A stretch of DNA of 35,885 nucleotides from JBOHTO01 sp050733695 (lineage in GTDB: Bacteria > Gemmatimonadota > Gemmatimonadetes > Gemmatimonadales > Gemmatimonadaceae). A model generated the notes under the pieces. It was not told the origin of the DNA and searched no databases. It saw only the letters and a program-made list of their open reading frames with translations. This document shows positions 16,126 through 23,984 of the stretch, piece after piece (the first letter of the stretch is position 1; every line of letters starts with the position of its first letter). The translations under genes and the position numbers were made by a program. The stretch is from contig JBOHTO010000054.1 of the NCBI GenBank assembly GCA_050733695.1, positions 1 to 35,885 of the forward strand. The letters run 5' to 3'.

Positions 16126-18198
16126 TTACCGGAGGTTACAAATCGAATCAAGGGAATCCGCGGCGGCCGTTGTGGAATCCGCGGCGGCCGTTGTGGAATC
16201 CGCCGGCCACGTCGCGTCCCGTGCCTTCGCGCCGGATGTTCGCAGCACGCCGAGGGCGATGCCGGGGCAGCGCAGAACTCGCTGCATCCGGCGCGGCGCG
16301 GCGTCGGTCCCTTCGAGCCGCCCCGCGCTCCCCCGCACTCCGCCTCCAAGGCGCTGTATCGCAGCCACGAGCGCCACCGAGTCGAGCACAACACCGCCGG
16401 CCGCATACACCCGCGGCGCGTCGGCGCCCGCCCCTTCGACATTCTCCACGTACACCAATCCGGTGAGCGTCCAGCTCTCGCCCAGGGCGGCTCGGTCCGA
16501 CGGTTCCACCGTCACCGCCGCCGCGACCGGCCGGCCGAGCTGGCGCGCGCGATCGGCGATCGCGCGCGCGGTGCGCGCACTCCCCTGCCACGCGACAGCG
16601 TCGCGAGCAACGAGATCGTGTCGTCGTCCGAGCTCCTCGCGGTACCATGTCGCGGCGAGCATTGGCATCGTCACGACCGTGACGTCGGGTCGAGCTCCGA
16701 TCACGTGCTGCATGTACCAGAGCGGATACGTGTCATTGTCACCGCGCACGAACAGAACCGAATTCTCCGGCGCCTCCGTGAGCAGCTCGGAGGCGAAGCG
16801 GCGCGGGAGCGATGCGATCGGCTCCGCCTTCCTGTCTGCCGCGCTCCAGTTGAGGGCCACGGGCACGATCGCGACCACGAGGCCGCACCATGCCGCGCGC
16901 GGCAGCCAGCGCTTCGCGAGCGCCACGGCGCCAACCCCGGCCCACAGCCCCCAGCTCCAGAAGGCGAGAACGAAGAAATAGTCGCGCTCGCGTGGCTCGT
17001 GCGGCGCCAGCTCGGGCAGTATCCCATGGCCAATGGTCGGACCAGCCTTGAGATTGAGGTAGGCGATGACTCCAAGGGATCCGCTCACGAGCAGAACCAG
17101 CAGCGCGCGCCAGCTCCGAACGTCTCGGTCCCGGTGATGGACCGACCCGACCAGCGCCAGCGCCACGAACACCATCGCCGCGATGGATCGCACGGCGGAG
17201 ACAGTGATCCTCGGCGCGAGGCCAAGCGCCACCTGCCAGTCCGCGTACTGGAAGAAGTTGACGATCTGCAGCCAGAGCGGCGCCTGTCGTGGCCAGAGCG
17301 GTGCGACCGAATACTGCCGGCGTGCGACAACATCCAGCAGAGCCTGCAGCGTCGCGGGATTGCCCTGGTTTATCGCCGGGTCATGCTGCGCGCGCACGAC
17401 CATGACGAGGATGATCGACGCTCCCAGCAGTACGAGAGCCGGCAGCGCTGCGAGCCTGAGCCGGTGACCCCGGTCCCGCGCAAGGGCGGCCGCACCGGCA
17501 ATGATGAGCACTCCGCCCAATGCAACCATCCACGCAGCGCTTCCAAGGCCCGCAGCGAGAACCGCAGACCCGGTGAGCGCGAGCGCTGGTGCGCGCCGGA
17601 CCTTGCCCCTCTCGTCGGTCGCAGCCAGCAGTATCGCCGCGGGCGCCGCAACCAGCGCGCTCAGGTGCAGGGGTGCGGCGAGCGAGAAGAGATACGCGGT
17701 CGCCAGAATCCATCGGTGATCGTTCGACGATCCTGCCCGATGCGCGGTAGCGAGCATGAGCATCGAGAGGAGCAGCGAGAGCGCGTACACCTCCGTCTCT
17801 GTGGCGCTGAGCCACACCGTCGACATGCCACCAGCAGAGAGCGCGGCCGCGATTGGCGCGAGGCGTCCGCCGAGCCAGCACGCGACGAGCCATGCCGCAA
17901 GTCCGCCCGACGCCGCCGTCGCCAGGGCCGAGAGCAGGTTGGCAGCGATCGCGACATCGAACGGAATGATCGTGACCCACGCGTGCCCGATGATGATGTA
18001 GAGCGGCGTGCCCGGAGGGTGCGGAATCCCGAGCGTATGGATAGCCGCAATGAACTCGCCCGCGTCCCAGAAGGTGACGCCTGGCGCCAGCGTCGCGACG
18101 TAGATTGCGAGCAGCGCTGTCGTCGCAACCGCCGCCGTCAGCGTCGCCGCCGGCCGCGTTCCCGGCTCGCTCGACGTCGCCGGTTGTGCGGACGTTAT
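16126..18198 (-). CDS. DUF2723 multi-spanning membrane protein with non-standard start (ATA)
   Basis: About 690 residues if begun at ATA 18198. The conserved DUF2723 N-terminus lies upstream of the first in-frame ATG (17826): it reads TLAPGVTFWDAGEFIAA, then LGIPHPPGTPLYIIIG, the signature of this family. Between the in-frame stop at 18256 and 17826 there is no ATG, GTG or TTG. The expected start is the ATA that overlaps the cdaA stop as ATAA; one G-to-A change from an ATGA junction would explain both. CTG 18141 is another possibility. At least ten hydrophobic helices are visible, then a periplasmic-looking C-terminal half with SVLFVRGDNDTYPLWYMQ. DUF2723 proteins are GT-C-like and thought to transfer sugars from lipid carriers; the substrate is unknown. 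A standard gene finder would call only 16126-17826. Confidence 0.8.
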   Translation of the reverse strand: MTSAQPATSSEPGTRPAATLTAAVATTALLAIYVATLAPGVTFWDAGEFIAAIHTLGIPHPPGTPLYIIIGHAWVTIIPFDVAIAANLLSALATAASGGLAAWLVACWLGGRLAPIAAALSAGGMSTVWLSATETEVYALSLLLSMLMLATAHRAGSSNDHRWILATAYLFSLAAPLHLSALVAAPAAILLAATDERGKVRRAPALALTGSAVLAAGLGSAAWMVALGGVLIIAGAAALARDRGHRLRLAALPALVLLGASIILVMVVRAQHDPAINQGNPATLQALLDVVARRQYSVAPLWPRQAPLWLQIVNFFQYADWQVALGLAPRITVSAVRSIAAMVFVALALVGSVHHRDRDVRSWRALLVLLVSGSLGVIAYLNLKAGPTIGHGILPELAPHEPRERDYFFVLAFWSWGLWAGVGAVALAKRWLPRAAWCGLVVAIVPVALNWSAADRKAEPIASLPRRFASELLTEAPENSVLFVRGDNDTYPLWYMQHVIGARPDVTVVTMPMLAATWYREELGRRHDLVARDAVAWQGSARTARAIADRARQLGRPVAAAVTVEPSDRAALGESWTLTGLVYVENVEGAGADAPRVYAAGGVVLDSVALVAAIQRLGGGVRGSAGRLEGTDAAPRRMQRVLRCPGIALGVLRTSGAKARDATWPADSTTAAADSTTAAADSLDSICNLR
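16153..16194 (-). repeat. Two tandem 21-bp units at the DUF2723 C-terminus
   Basis: Two perfect 21-base copies followed by a partial third. They are in frame and add a seven-residue Ala/Asp/Ser/Thr unit twice near the protein's end (ADSTTAA repeated). The tail is probably unstructured and outside the conserved domain. Confidence 0.9.
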
Positions 18199-18992
18199 GC
18201 GCGCGCTTCCGCCGGGTGTTCCGAGCTCGGGCGAGCGGCACGGCCGGAGAGCATCTCACGGACCTCGGGCCCGGGAACGTTGCGCACCAGCCGCCCGTGA
18301 TCCGCGATCGATATGATCGACGTCTCCTCCGAGACGACCACGACGAGCGCGTCGGTTTCCTCGGAGAGACCCAGTGCGGCCCGGTGTCGCGTTCCCAGGG
18401 AGCGGTCAGTCATCTGGGCCTGTGACAGCGGGAGGATGCATCCGGCACCGATGATCGTATCCCCGCGGATGATGACGGCTCCATCGTGCAGCGGGGAGTA
18501 CGGCGTGAAGATGGTGCGCAGCAGATCGGCCGACACCTTTGCCTGCATCTCGGAACCGGACTGCACGTAGTCACCGAGCGGGATCTCGCGCTCGATCGCG
18601 ACTATGGCACCTATGCCCGACCGCGCGAGGCGTTCGATGGCCTCCGATATTTCCTCGGCTACCTCGCTCGCTTCCATTCGCCGGAAGAAACGCGTCACGC
18701 GCGACTGGCCCAGGTGAGCCAGGCCCGCGCGCAGCTCCGGCTGGAAGACGATGAGCGCGGCGAACGCGCCGTACGTGAAGATCAATCCGAGCAGGTACGT
18801 GATCATCGACAGCTTGAGCAGCCAGGCGATGGCATAGGTGACCACGAGGATCACGACGCCGATCAGCATCTGCAGGGCGCGAGTGCCATGAAACAGGAGC
18901 AGCACGCGGTACAGCACGAAGGCAACCAGCAGTATCTCGATGACATCGCGCCAGCCAGGGCGAAGAAGCTGGAACTGGTCGAAGATGGTCAT
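18195..18992 (-). CDS. cdaA: Diadenylate cyclase CdaA (c-di-AMP synthase)
   Basis: A 265-residue protein with three N-terminal membrane helices (VIEILLVAFVLYRVLLLF, MLIGVVILVVTYAIAWLL and YLLGLIFTYGAFAALIVF) and a cytoplasmic DAC domain. The two signature motifs are D170-G-A (PLHDGAVII) and R202-H-R (GTRHRAALG). It joins two ATP into c-di-AMP, which commonly controls potassium, osmolyte and wall homeostasis. ATG 18992 overlaps the folP stop as ATGA. In many Firmicutes cdaA is followed by cdaR and glmM; here neither is present and a DUF2723 gene follows. No c-di-AMP phosphodiesterase or receptor is recognisable in the window. Confidence 0.95.
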   Translation of the reverse strand: MTIFDQFQLLRPGWRDVIEILLVAFVLYRVLLLFHGTRALQMLIGVVILVVTYAIAWLLKLSMITYLLGLIFTYGAFAALIVFQPELRAGLAHLGQSRVTRFFRRMEASEVAEEISEAIERLARSGIGAIVAIEREIPLGDYVQSGSEMQAKVSADLLRTIFTPYSPLHDGAVIIRGDTIIGAGCILPLSQAQMTDRSLGTRHRAALGLSEETDALVVVVSEETSIISIADHGRLVRNVPGPEVREMLSGRAARPSSEHPAEARA

Positions 18993-19894
18993 GCGCCTGC
19001 GGCCCCGCTGGCGATGGTCCACGCGACATCCAGGGCGTGTCGCGCCATGCGCACATCGTGCACACGGAACAGTCTCGCCCCGAGCAGCATCGCCGCGACG
19101 TTGGCGCCCGTCGTCCCCGCATCCCGCTCCGCCGCTTCGCTCACTCCCGTTATCTCTCCGATGAACCGCTTTCTGGAAACCCCGACCAGCACGGGCGATC
19201 CGAGCGCGGCCAGCCGCGGGAGACTCCGCAGCACGCTGATCGAGTGCTCACCGCGTTTCGAGAAGCCGACGCCCGGATCAACAACGATGCAGTCGCGTGC
19301 GATACCCTGGCGCTCTGCCGCCGTGCGTCGCTCGGATATCTCGTCCACGACATCGCCGACCACATCATCGTACGTGGCGTGCAGATACGTCGCCATGTCG
19401 CGCACCCCGCCGCGGGAGTGCATGAGGATCACGCCTGCACCTTCGCGCGCGCAAATCTCGCCCATGCGGGGGTCGATACGGAAGGCCGAGACATCGTTCA
19501 CGATCCGGGCGCCCTCCCCCAGTGCGGCGGCGGCGACATCCGACTTCACCGTATCCACCGAGATGAGTGCGTCGGGGAATCGCGAGCGGACGGACCGGAT
19601 CACCGGGACAACGCGCCGTATCTCCTCCTCCGCATCCACCGGCACTGCGCCCCGGGGCCTGGTGGACTCTCCACCGATGTCGAGAACGTCGGCGCCATCC
19701 TCGAGCATCCGTTCCGCGTGCGCCAGCGCGGACGCGGGTGATGCGAAAGCACCCCCGTCGCTGAAGCTGTCGGGCGTGACGTTCAGGATTCCCAGCACGA
19801 TCGGACGGCCGAGCGCGACGACTCCGTCGCGCACCCGCCAGTACCCCTCAGCCGTCAATGTGCGATCCGGCGCTCGCGCGGCCGGCCGGATCAC
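18989..19894 (-). CDS. folP: Dihydropteroate synthase
   Basis: A 301-residue folate enzyme joining p-aminobenzoate to the pterin pyrophosphate. The motifs are ILNVTPDSFSDGG (38-48), the second pterin signature DVLDIGGESTRPRG, ISVDTVKSDVA, IVNDVSAF, VDPGVGFSKR and VGVSRKRFIG. The start is GTG 19894, overlapping the ftsH stop as GTGA. The gene order ftsH-folP-cdaA is compact. No other folate gene lies in the window. Confidence 0.95.
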   Translation of the reverse strand: MIRPAARAPDRTLTAEGYWRVRDGVVALGRPIVLGILNVTPDSFSDGGAFASPASALAHAERMLEDGADVLDIGGESTRPRGAVPVDAEEEIRRVVPVIRSVRSRFPDALISVDTVKSDVAAAALGEGARIVNDVSAFRIDPRMGEICAREGAGVILMHSRGGVRDMATYLHATYDDVVGDVVDEISERRTAAERQGIARDCIVVDPGVGFSKRGEHSISVLRSLPRLAALGSPVLVGVSRKRFIGEITGVSEAAERDAGTTGANVAAMLLGARLFRVHDVRMARHALDVAWTIASGAAGA

Positions 19895-21867
19895 GCCGGG
19901 GCGACTTCCGGACCGCCGAGCAAGGGCTTGCCGGCAGGCTTGGCCTGCGGTGGTGTGGCCGCGGGCCTGGCCGTCGGCAGCGGCGGGCCCGAGGTGGGCG
20001 GCGCAAGGGTCTCGCCGCGTACGAGGATCGCGATGTCCTCGCGCGTCAGCGTCTCACGCTCCAGCAGCGCAGCCGCGATCGCGTGCAACAGGTCCATGTT
20101 GTCGGTGAGCGTCTGCTTCGCGCGGTTGTACGTCTCGCTGATGAGGCGCGAGACTTCGGCGTCCACGAGCTGCGCCGTCTTCTCGGACACCTCGCGCCGG
20201 TGCTGCAACTCGCGCCCGAGAAAGACCTCCTGTTCGTTGTCGCCCACGAGGATCGGACCGATCGCGTCGGACAGTCCCCACTGCGAGACGTAGCGCCGGG
20301 CGAGAATCGTTGCCTTCTGGATGTCGCTCGATGCGCCCGTCGTCACATGGTCGTACCCGAATACCAGTTCCTCGGCAACGCGGCCGCCGTATGTCATGAC
20401 GAGGATTGCCTCGAGCTGCTCCCGGGTCACGGACACGCGGTCGTGCTCGGGCAGCGTGAACGCGAGACCCAGCGCACGGCCGCGAGGCACGATCGTGACC
20501 TTGTGCAGGGGATCGCACCCCTTCGTCTTGATGGCGCAGACGGCGTGTCCGCCCTCGTGATACGCCGTGTTCCTGCGCTCGTCCTCCCGCATGACCATCG
20601 ACTTCCGCTCGGCACCGAGCATCACCTTGTCCTTGGCGTCCTCGAGGTCGATCATGTACAGCTTGTCGTGACCCCGGCGAACCGCGAGCAGGGCTGCCTC
20701 ATTCACCAGGTTCGCCAGGTCGGCGCCCGCCATGCCCGGAGTCCCGCGCGCGACCGTCGTGATGTTCACGTCCTCGGCCACCGGTTTGTTGCGCAGATGC
20801 ACGCGCAGGATCCCCTCACGTCCGCGCAGGTCCGGCGCATCGACCACGATCTGCCTGTCGAAACGGCCAGGGCGCAGCAGCGCTGGATCAAGAACATCGG
20901 GCCGGTTCGTCGCCGCGATGAGGATCACGCCCTCGTTCGACTCGAAACCATCCATCTCGACGAGGAGCTGGTTCAGCGTCTGCTCCCGCTCGTCGTGTCC
21001 ACCACCCAGCCCGGCGCCGCGATGCCGCCCCACGGCGTCGATCTCGTCCACGAAGATGATGCACGGCGCCTGCGCCTTGCCCTGCTCGAACAGGTCGCGC
21101 ACGCGGCTCGCGCCCACGCCCACGAACATCTCCACGAAATCCGAGCCGGACATCGAGAAGAATGGCCGGGCGGCCTCGCCTGCGACTGCCCGCGCGAGGA
21201 GCGTCTTGCCCGTGCCCGGAGGACCAACCAGGAGCACACCCTTGGGAAGCCGCCCGCCAAGCTTGGTGTATTTCTGCGGGTCCTTGAGGAACTCGATGAT
21301 CTCCTGCAGCTCCTGCTTCGCTTCGTCCGCGCCCGCGACGTCGGCGAACGTCACCTTGGGTGTGTCGCCCGTGAGAAGCTTCGCCTTCGACTTGCCGAAC
21401 GAGAACGCCTTGGAACCGCCCGCCTGCATCTGCTTGAAGAAGAAGACCCAGATCCCGATGAGGATCAGCCACGGCAGAAAGTTCACCAGAAGCTCCATGG
21501 CCGACGCCTTCTCCTCCTCTGCCTCGATCACCACGTCCCGCGCACGCAGGCGCTCGACCTCTGCCTCGGAGTCCTCCACGGGCAGCCGGGTGGTGAACCT
21601 GCTCACCTCCGCACCGTCGACCCCGACGCGCTGGCGGAACTCGCCCGTGACGACTCTGCCACCCACGATCGTAACGCTCGAGATGTTGTCGCGCTGGAGC
21701 TCCTCATCGTAGCGCGTATAGGCGATCTCGGGCGCCTCTTCGGAACGCGCTCCGCTGAGCTGGAAGAAGGCGACCGGAATCAGGAAAATGAGTATCCAGA
21801 AAGAGAGCGTCTTCGAGAAGCGCCCCCAGTTGGTTCCCTTCTTCTTTGGCGGTTGGCGGTCTGTCAT
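19891..21867 (-). CDS. ftsH: ATP-dependent zinc metalloprotease FtsH
   Basis: A 658-residue inner-membrane AAA+ protease that degrades damaged membrane proteins and short-lived regulators. Transmembrane helices are near residues 21-38 and 126-144, with a periplasmic domain between. The AAA module has Walker A GPPGTGKT (215-222), Walker B IIFVDEID and the pore motif MFVGVGASRVR. The second region of homology is ATNRPDVLDPALLRPGRFD. The zinc site is HEGGH (437-441) where most family members have HEAGH, so the Ala is Gly while both His and the Glu are kept. The third ligand is probably the Asp of TGASSDIQKAT. The C-terminus is Pro-rich. ATG 21867 directly abuts the hpt stop. Confidence 0.97.
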   Translation of the reverse strand: MTDRQPPKKKGTNWGRFSKTLSFWILIFLIPVAFFQLSGARSEEAPEIAYTRYDEELQRDNISSVTIVGGRVVTGEFRQRVGVDGAEVSRFTTRLPVEDSEAEVERLRARDVVIEAEEEKASAMELLVNFLPWLILIGIWVFFFKQMQAGGSKAFSFGKSKAKLLTGDTPKVTFADVAGADEAKQELQEIIEFLKDPQKYTKLGGRLPKGVLLVGPPGTGKTLLARAVAGEAARPFFSMSGSDFVEMFVGVGASRVRDLFEQGKAQAPCIIFVDEIDAVGRHRGAGLGGGHDEREQTLNQLLVEMDGFESNEGVILIAATNRPDVLDPALLRPGRFDRQIVVDAPDLRGREGILRVHLRNKPVAEDVNITTVARGTPGMAGADLANLVNEAALLAVRRGHDKLYMIDLEDAKDKVMLGAERKSMVMREDERRNTAYHEGGHAVCAIKTKGCDPLHKVTIVPRGRALGLAFTLPEHDRVSVTREQLEAILVMTYGGRVAEELVFGYDHVTTGASSDIQKATILARRYVSQWGLSDAIGPILVGDNEQEVFLGRELQHRREVSEKTAQLVDAEVSRLISETYNRAKQTLTDNMDLLHAIAAALLERETLTREDIAILVRGETLAPPTSGPPLPTARPAATPPQAKPAGKPLLGGPEVAPA

Positions 21868-22428
21868 CTACTGCAAGCTCGCTATGTAGGGCAGATGCCG
21901 AAAGTTCTCGGCGTGGTCCAGTCCGTATCCCACAAGGAATTCGTGCGGTGCGTCGAAGCCGACAAAGCGCGCCGGACGCGCGAGCGCCGCCGCGATGTTC
22001 TTGTCCAGCAGTGCACACACCTCCAGCGACTGCGGATTTCGTGCCTCCAGCAGCTCCATCATCCGGCTGAGGGTCCGTCCCGAGTCGACTATATCCTCCA
22101 CCAGCAGAATATGCTTGCCCTCCAGAATGGTTTCGGGATCATACAGCAGACGAACGCTGCCGCTGGAGACCGTCGCCTCACCGTAACTGGCCGCAACCAG
22201 GAAATCTACCTGAAGGGGCCGTGTGATCTCGCGCACAAGATCGCTGAGAAAGATAAAGCTTCCCTTGAGCAACCCGAGAACAAGAAGATCGCCGCCGGGA
22301 TAGGCCGCCGATATCTCGCGGCCGAGATCGCGAACCCGGGCGGCGATCCGCGCCTGCTCGAAGACGATCCGGCGAACGGGACGGCCCGCCAGCCGGGGGT
22401 CAAGTACGCGCGCAGTCACGGTAGACAT
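21868..22428 (-). CDS. hpt: Hypoxanthine phosphoribosyltransferase
   Basis: A 186-residue purine salvage enzyme that makes IMP (and often GMP) from base and PRPP. The PRPP-binding loop is LLVEDIVDSGRTL (about residues 109-120). Family elements LLVLGLLKGSFIFLSDL, DFLVAASYG and the C-terminal FVGFDAPHEFLVGYGLD are also present. ATG 22428 has AGGGGA 9 bases upstream and overlaps the tilS 3' end by 29 bases. The tilS-hpt-ftsH order is the same as in Bacillus and many other phyla. Confidence 0.95.
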   Translation of the reverse strand: MSTVTARVLDPRLAGRPVRRIVFEQARIAARVRDLGREISAAYPGGDLLVLGLLKGSFIFLSDLVREITRPLQVDFLVAASYGEATVSSGSVRLLYDPETILEGKHILLVEDIVDSGRTLSRMMELLEARNPQSLEVCALLDKNIAAALARPARFVGFDAPHEFLVGYGLDHAENFRHLPYIASLQ

Positions 22429-23458
22429 GTCTCGCGGTCCCCTCTCCCGCTTCCCCACTCCGGCGAAGCGTCAGCCAGTGGCGGTCACGCACCACTTCCC
22501 ATCCACCCGAGATCTGCATTCGCTGCCTCGTGGTACTCGTCCTTGTAAACGCCGCGCACCGCGTGGTTCCACGCCGGTCCAGCGTCACACCAGCCGTTGC
22601 CGCCAGCGCAGGCCAGAGCGCCTGCAATTCCGCCCGGGAATACGCCGACAGCGCTGCCGTTGCGACGTGAAGTTCGCCATTCGTTCCGCGTTCGACCTGG
22701 ATCCGGCCCGCAAGCTGTTCGACACGCCTTCGACAGTCTCTCGCCTTCGCCGCGATCGCCAGCAGCTCGTCATCGAAGCCCGGTCGTACTCGTCGGACGG
22801 CCGGGAGCAGATCGAGCCGCACGCGGTTGCGAAAGTGCTTCCTCGAGCGATTGGACGGATCGCCGGCGTACGCGACGCTGCGGAGGATGGCATACGTCTC
22901 GATCTCGCTGCGCGAGATGTCGAGCAGCGGACGAAGAATGCCACTCCCGGCATGGAGGCCCGCCAGTCCGCGAGCGCCGGCGCCCCGGAGGATCCTCATC
23001 GCCACGGTTTCGATCTGATCGTCGCGCGTATGCGCTGTCGCGATCGGTGCATCACTGCCTGCGGCCAGGGAACGGAGGAAACGCCAGCGCGCCTCTCGCC
23101 AGTATGCCTCCGTTCCCGGCTTGTGCTTCGTGGCGGCTGGCGCACCCGTGTCAGCGCCGATCGCTCCCGCTGTGCAGGTCAAACCGAGGCCGTCAGCGGT
23201 TTGGGCCACGAGCCGGGCCGCGCGCCTCGAATGAACGCCGGTACCGTGGTCGAATGTCGCCACCTCCAGCCGCGCACCGCCAGTCCCCCTGTCTGCAATT
23301 GCACGGGCAGCCGCGTCCAGAAGCACCATGGAGTCGATGCCGCCGGAGATCGCCAGCAGCACGCAACGGCGTCCGTGAAGCGTCTCGCGTACGGCCGTCT
23401 CGATCCGCGCGATGGCGCGAGTCGCTCTCGACTCATGCGCGCTGTGCTTGGCTGGCAT
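22400..23458 (-). CDS. tilS: tRNA(Ile)-lysidine synthase
   Basis: A 352-residue N-type ATP pyrophosphatase that converts C34 of the CAU-anticodon tRNA-Ile to lysidine, so that it reads AUA and accepts isoleucine. The PP-loop is SGGIDS (38-43). Other motifs are EAYWREARWRFL, IATAHTRDDQIET, RGAGARGLAGL, ILRPLLDISRSEIE and DPSNRSRKHFRNRVR. The C-terminal part is poorly conserved. It is the first gene of the long minus-strand run. No Shine-Dalgarno precedes ATG 23458, and a -10-like TATCTT ends 6 bases before it, so the message may be leaderless. Confidence 0.93.
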   Translation of the reverse strand: MPAKHSAHESRATRAIARIETAVRETLHGRRCVLLAISGGIDSMVLLDAAARAIADRGTGGARLEVATFDHGTGVHSRRAARLVAQTADGLGLTCTAGAIGADTGAPAATKHKPGTEAYWREARWRFLRSLAAGSDAPIATAHTRDDQIETVAMRILRGAGARGLAGLHAGSGILRPLLDISRSEIETYAILRSVAYAGDPSNRSRKHFRNRVRLDLLPAVRRVRPGFDDELLAIAAKARDCRRRVEQLAGRIQVERGTNGELHVATAALSAYSRAELQALWPALAATAGVTLDRRGTTRCAAFTRTSTTRQRMQISGGWEVVRDRHWLTLRRSGEAGEGTARHVYRDCART

Positions 23459-23464
23459 TGCAGC

Positions 23465-23470
23465 AAGATA
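23465..23470 (-). promoter_or_regulatory. Possible -10 element for a leaderless tilS operon transcript
   Basis: TATCTT (TAnnnT) on the minus strand ends exactly 6 bases before the tilS ATG, which would place transcription start at or next to the ATG. No Shine-Dalgarno lies in between and no good -35 is seen 17 bases upstream. The architecture matches the possible mrr promoter elsewhere in the window. Confidence 0.35.
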
Positions 23471-23590
23471 GCCCTTTCGCGCGCGAGTGCGGCGCCGGTC
23501 GGCGGCGCTCCAGGAACAGCCCGTGCGGCCTCTGGCTCACGCGCCAGGCAGCGGCTAACTTGACGGCTGACGACTCATGAGGGGTATGCC

Positions 23591-23788
23591 TTGGAGACGC
23601 ACGGTCCGCTCGCTGTGATCTGGGTAGGTGTGGGGCTCATTTGCTTCTACATCGCGCTCATCTGGCTCAACATGCTGCTCGGCCTCTTTCTGACGCCGCT
23701 TTTTCTTCTTCCGCAAAGCTGGCTTCTCGACAAGCTCCAGGCGCGGCGCGAGGCGAAGCGGCGACAGCAGACGGCGGAGGGGCCGTAG
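23591..23788 (+). CDS. Small membrane protein, unknown function
   Basis: A 65-residue protein starting at TTG 23591 with GAGGGG 7 bases upstream. It has two close hydrophobic stretches (LAVIWVGVGLICFYIALIWL and NMLLGLFLTPLFLLPQSWLL) and a basic, cytoplasmic-looking tail (KLQARREAKRRQQ). It could be a hairpin membrane anchor or one long helix. It is divergent from tilS across about 130 bases and precedes lemA by 196 bases. I do not recognise a family. The ribosome site and membrane-like composition argue that it is real, but the non-ATG start and short length leave doubt. Confidence 0.5.
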   Translation: METHGPLAVIWVGVGLICFYIALIWLNMLLGLFLTPLFLLPQSWLLDKLQARREAKRRQQTAEGP

Positions 23789-23828
23789 CGCAGGGAACGC
23801 GGTTGGGAGGGGCAGGATCCGGGGCGAT

Positions 23829-23893
23829 CGGTACGGGGACACCGGGTGACTGGCCCCTGTCCCGCTCGTCATCACAACGGCGACACCGTACCG
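23829..23893. repeat. Nested inverted repeats between the small membrane gene and lemA
   Basis: The arms CGGTACGG (23829-23836) and CCGTACCG (23886-23893) are perfect complements, and 10 of 12 bases match if extended. Inside them GGGACA (23836-23841) pairs with TGTCCC (23858-23863), with a further GGG/CCC after a small internal loop. There is no T tract, so this is not a textbook terminator. It could be a REP-like element, an operator or an attenuating structure ahead of lemA. The rest of the 196-base gap shows no clear promoter. Confidence 0.45.
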
Positions 23894-23984
23894 TGACGCC
23901 CTGCCCGGGCCGCGACCCCCTTTTCCGGGGCATACCGGCGTTCGACCGGCAGAACCCCGATGACTCCCACCTCCGGAGCGCGGC

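Noticed and set aside
17381..18259. Alternative minus-strand frame of 292 codons covering the DUF2723 N-terminal region
   Set aside because: Arg-rich and without membrane helices; the frame of 16126-18198 encodes the family signature instead.
19858..22548. Plus-strand frame of 896 codons across folP/ftsH/hpt/tilS
   Set aside because: Antisense to well-recognised genes whose motifs are all intact on the minus strand.
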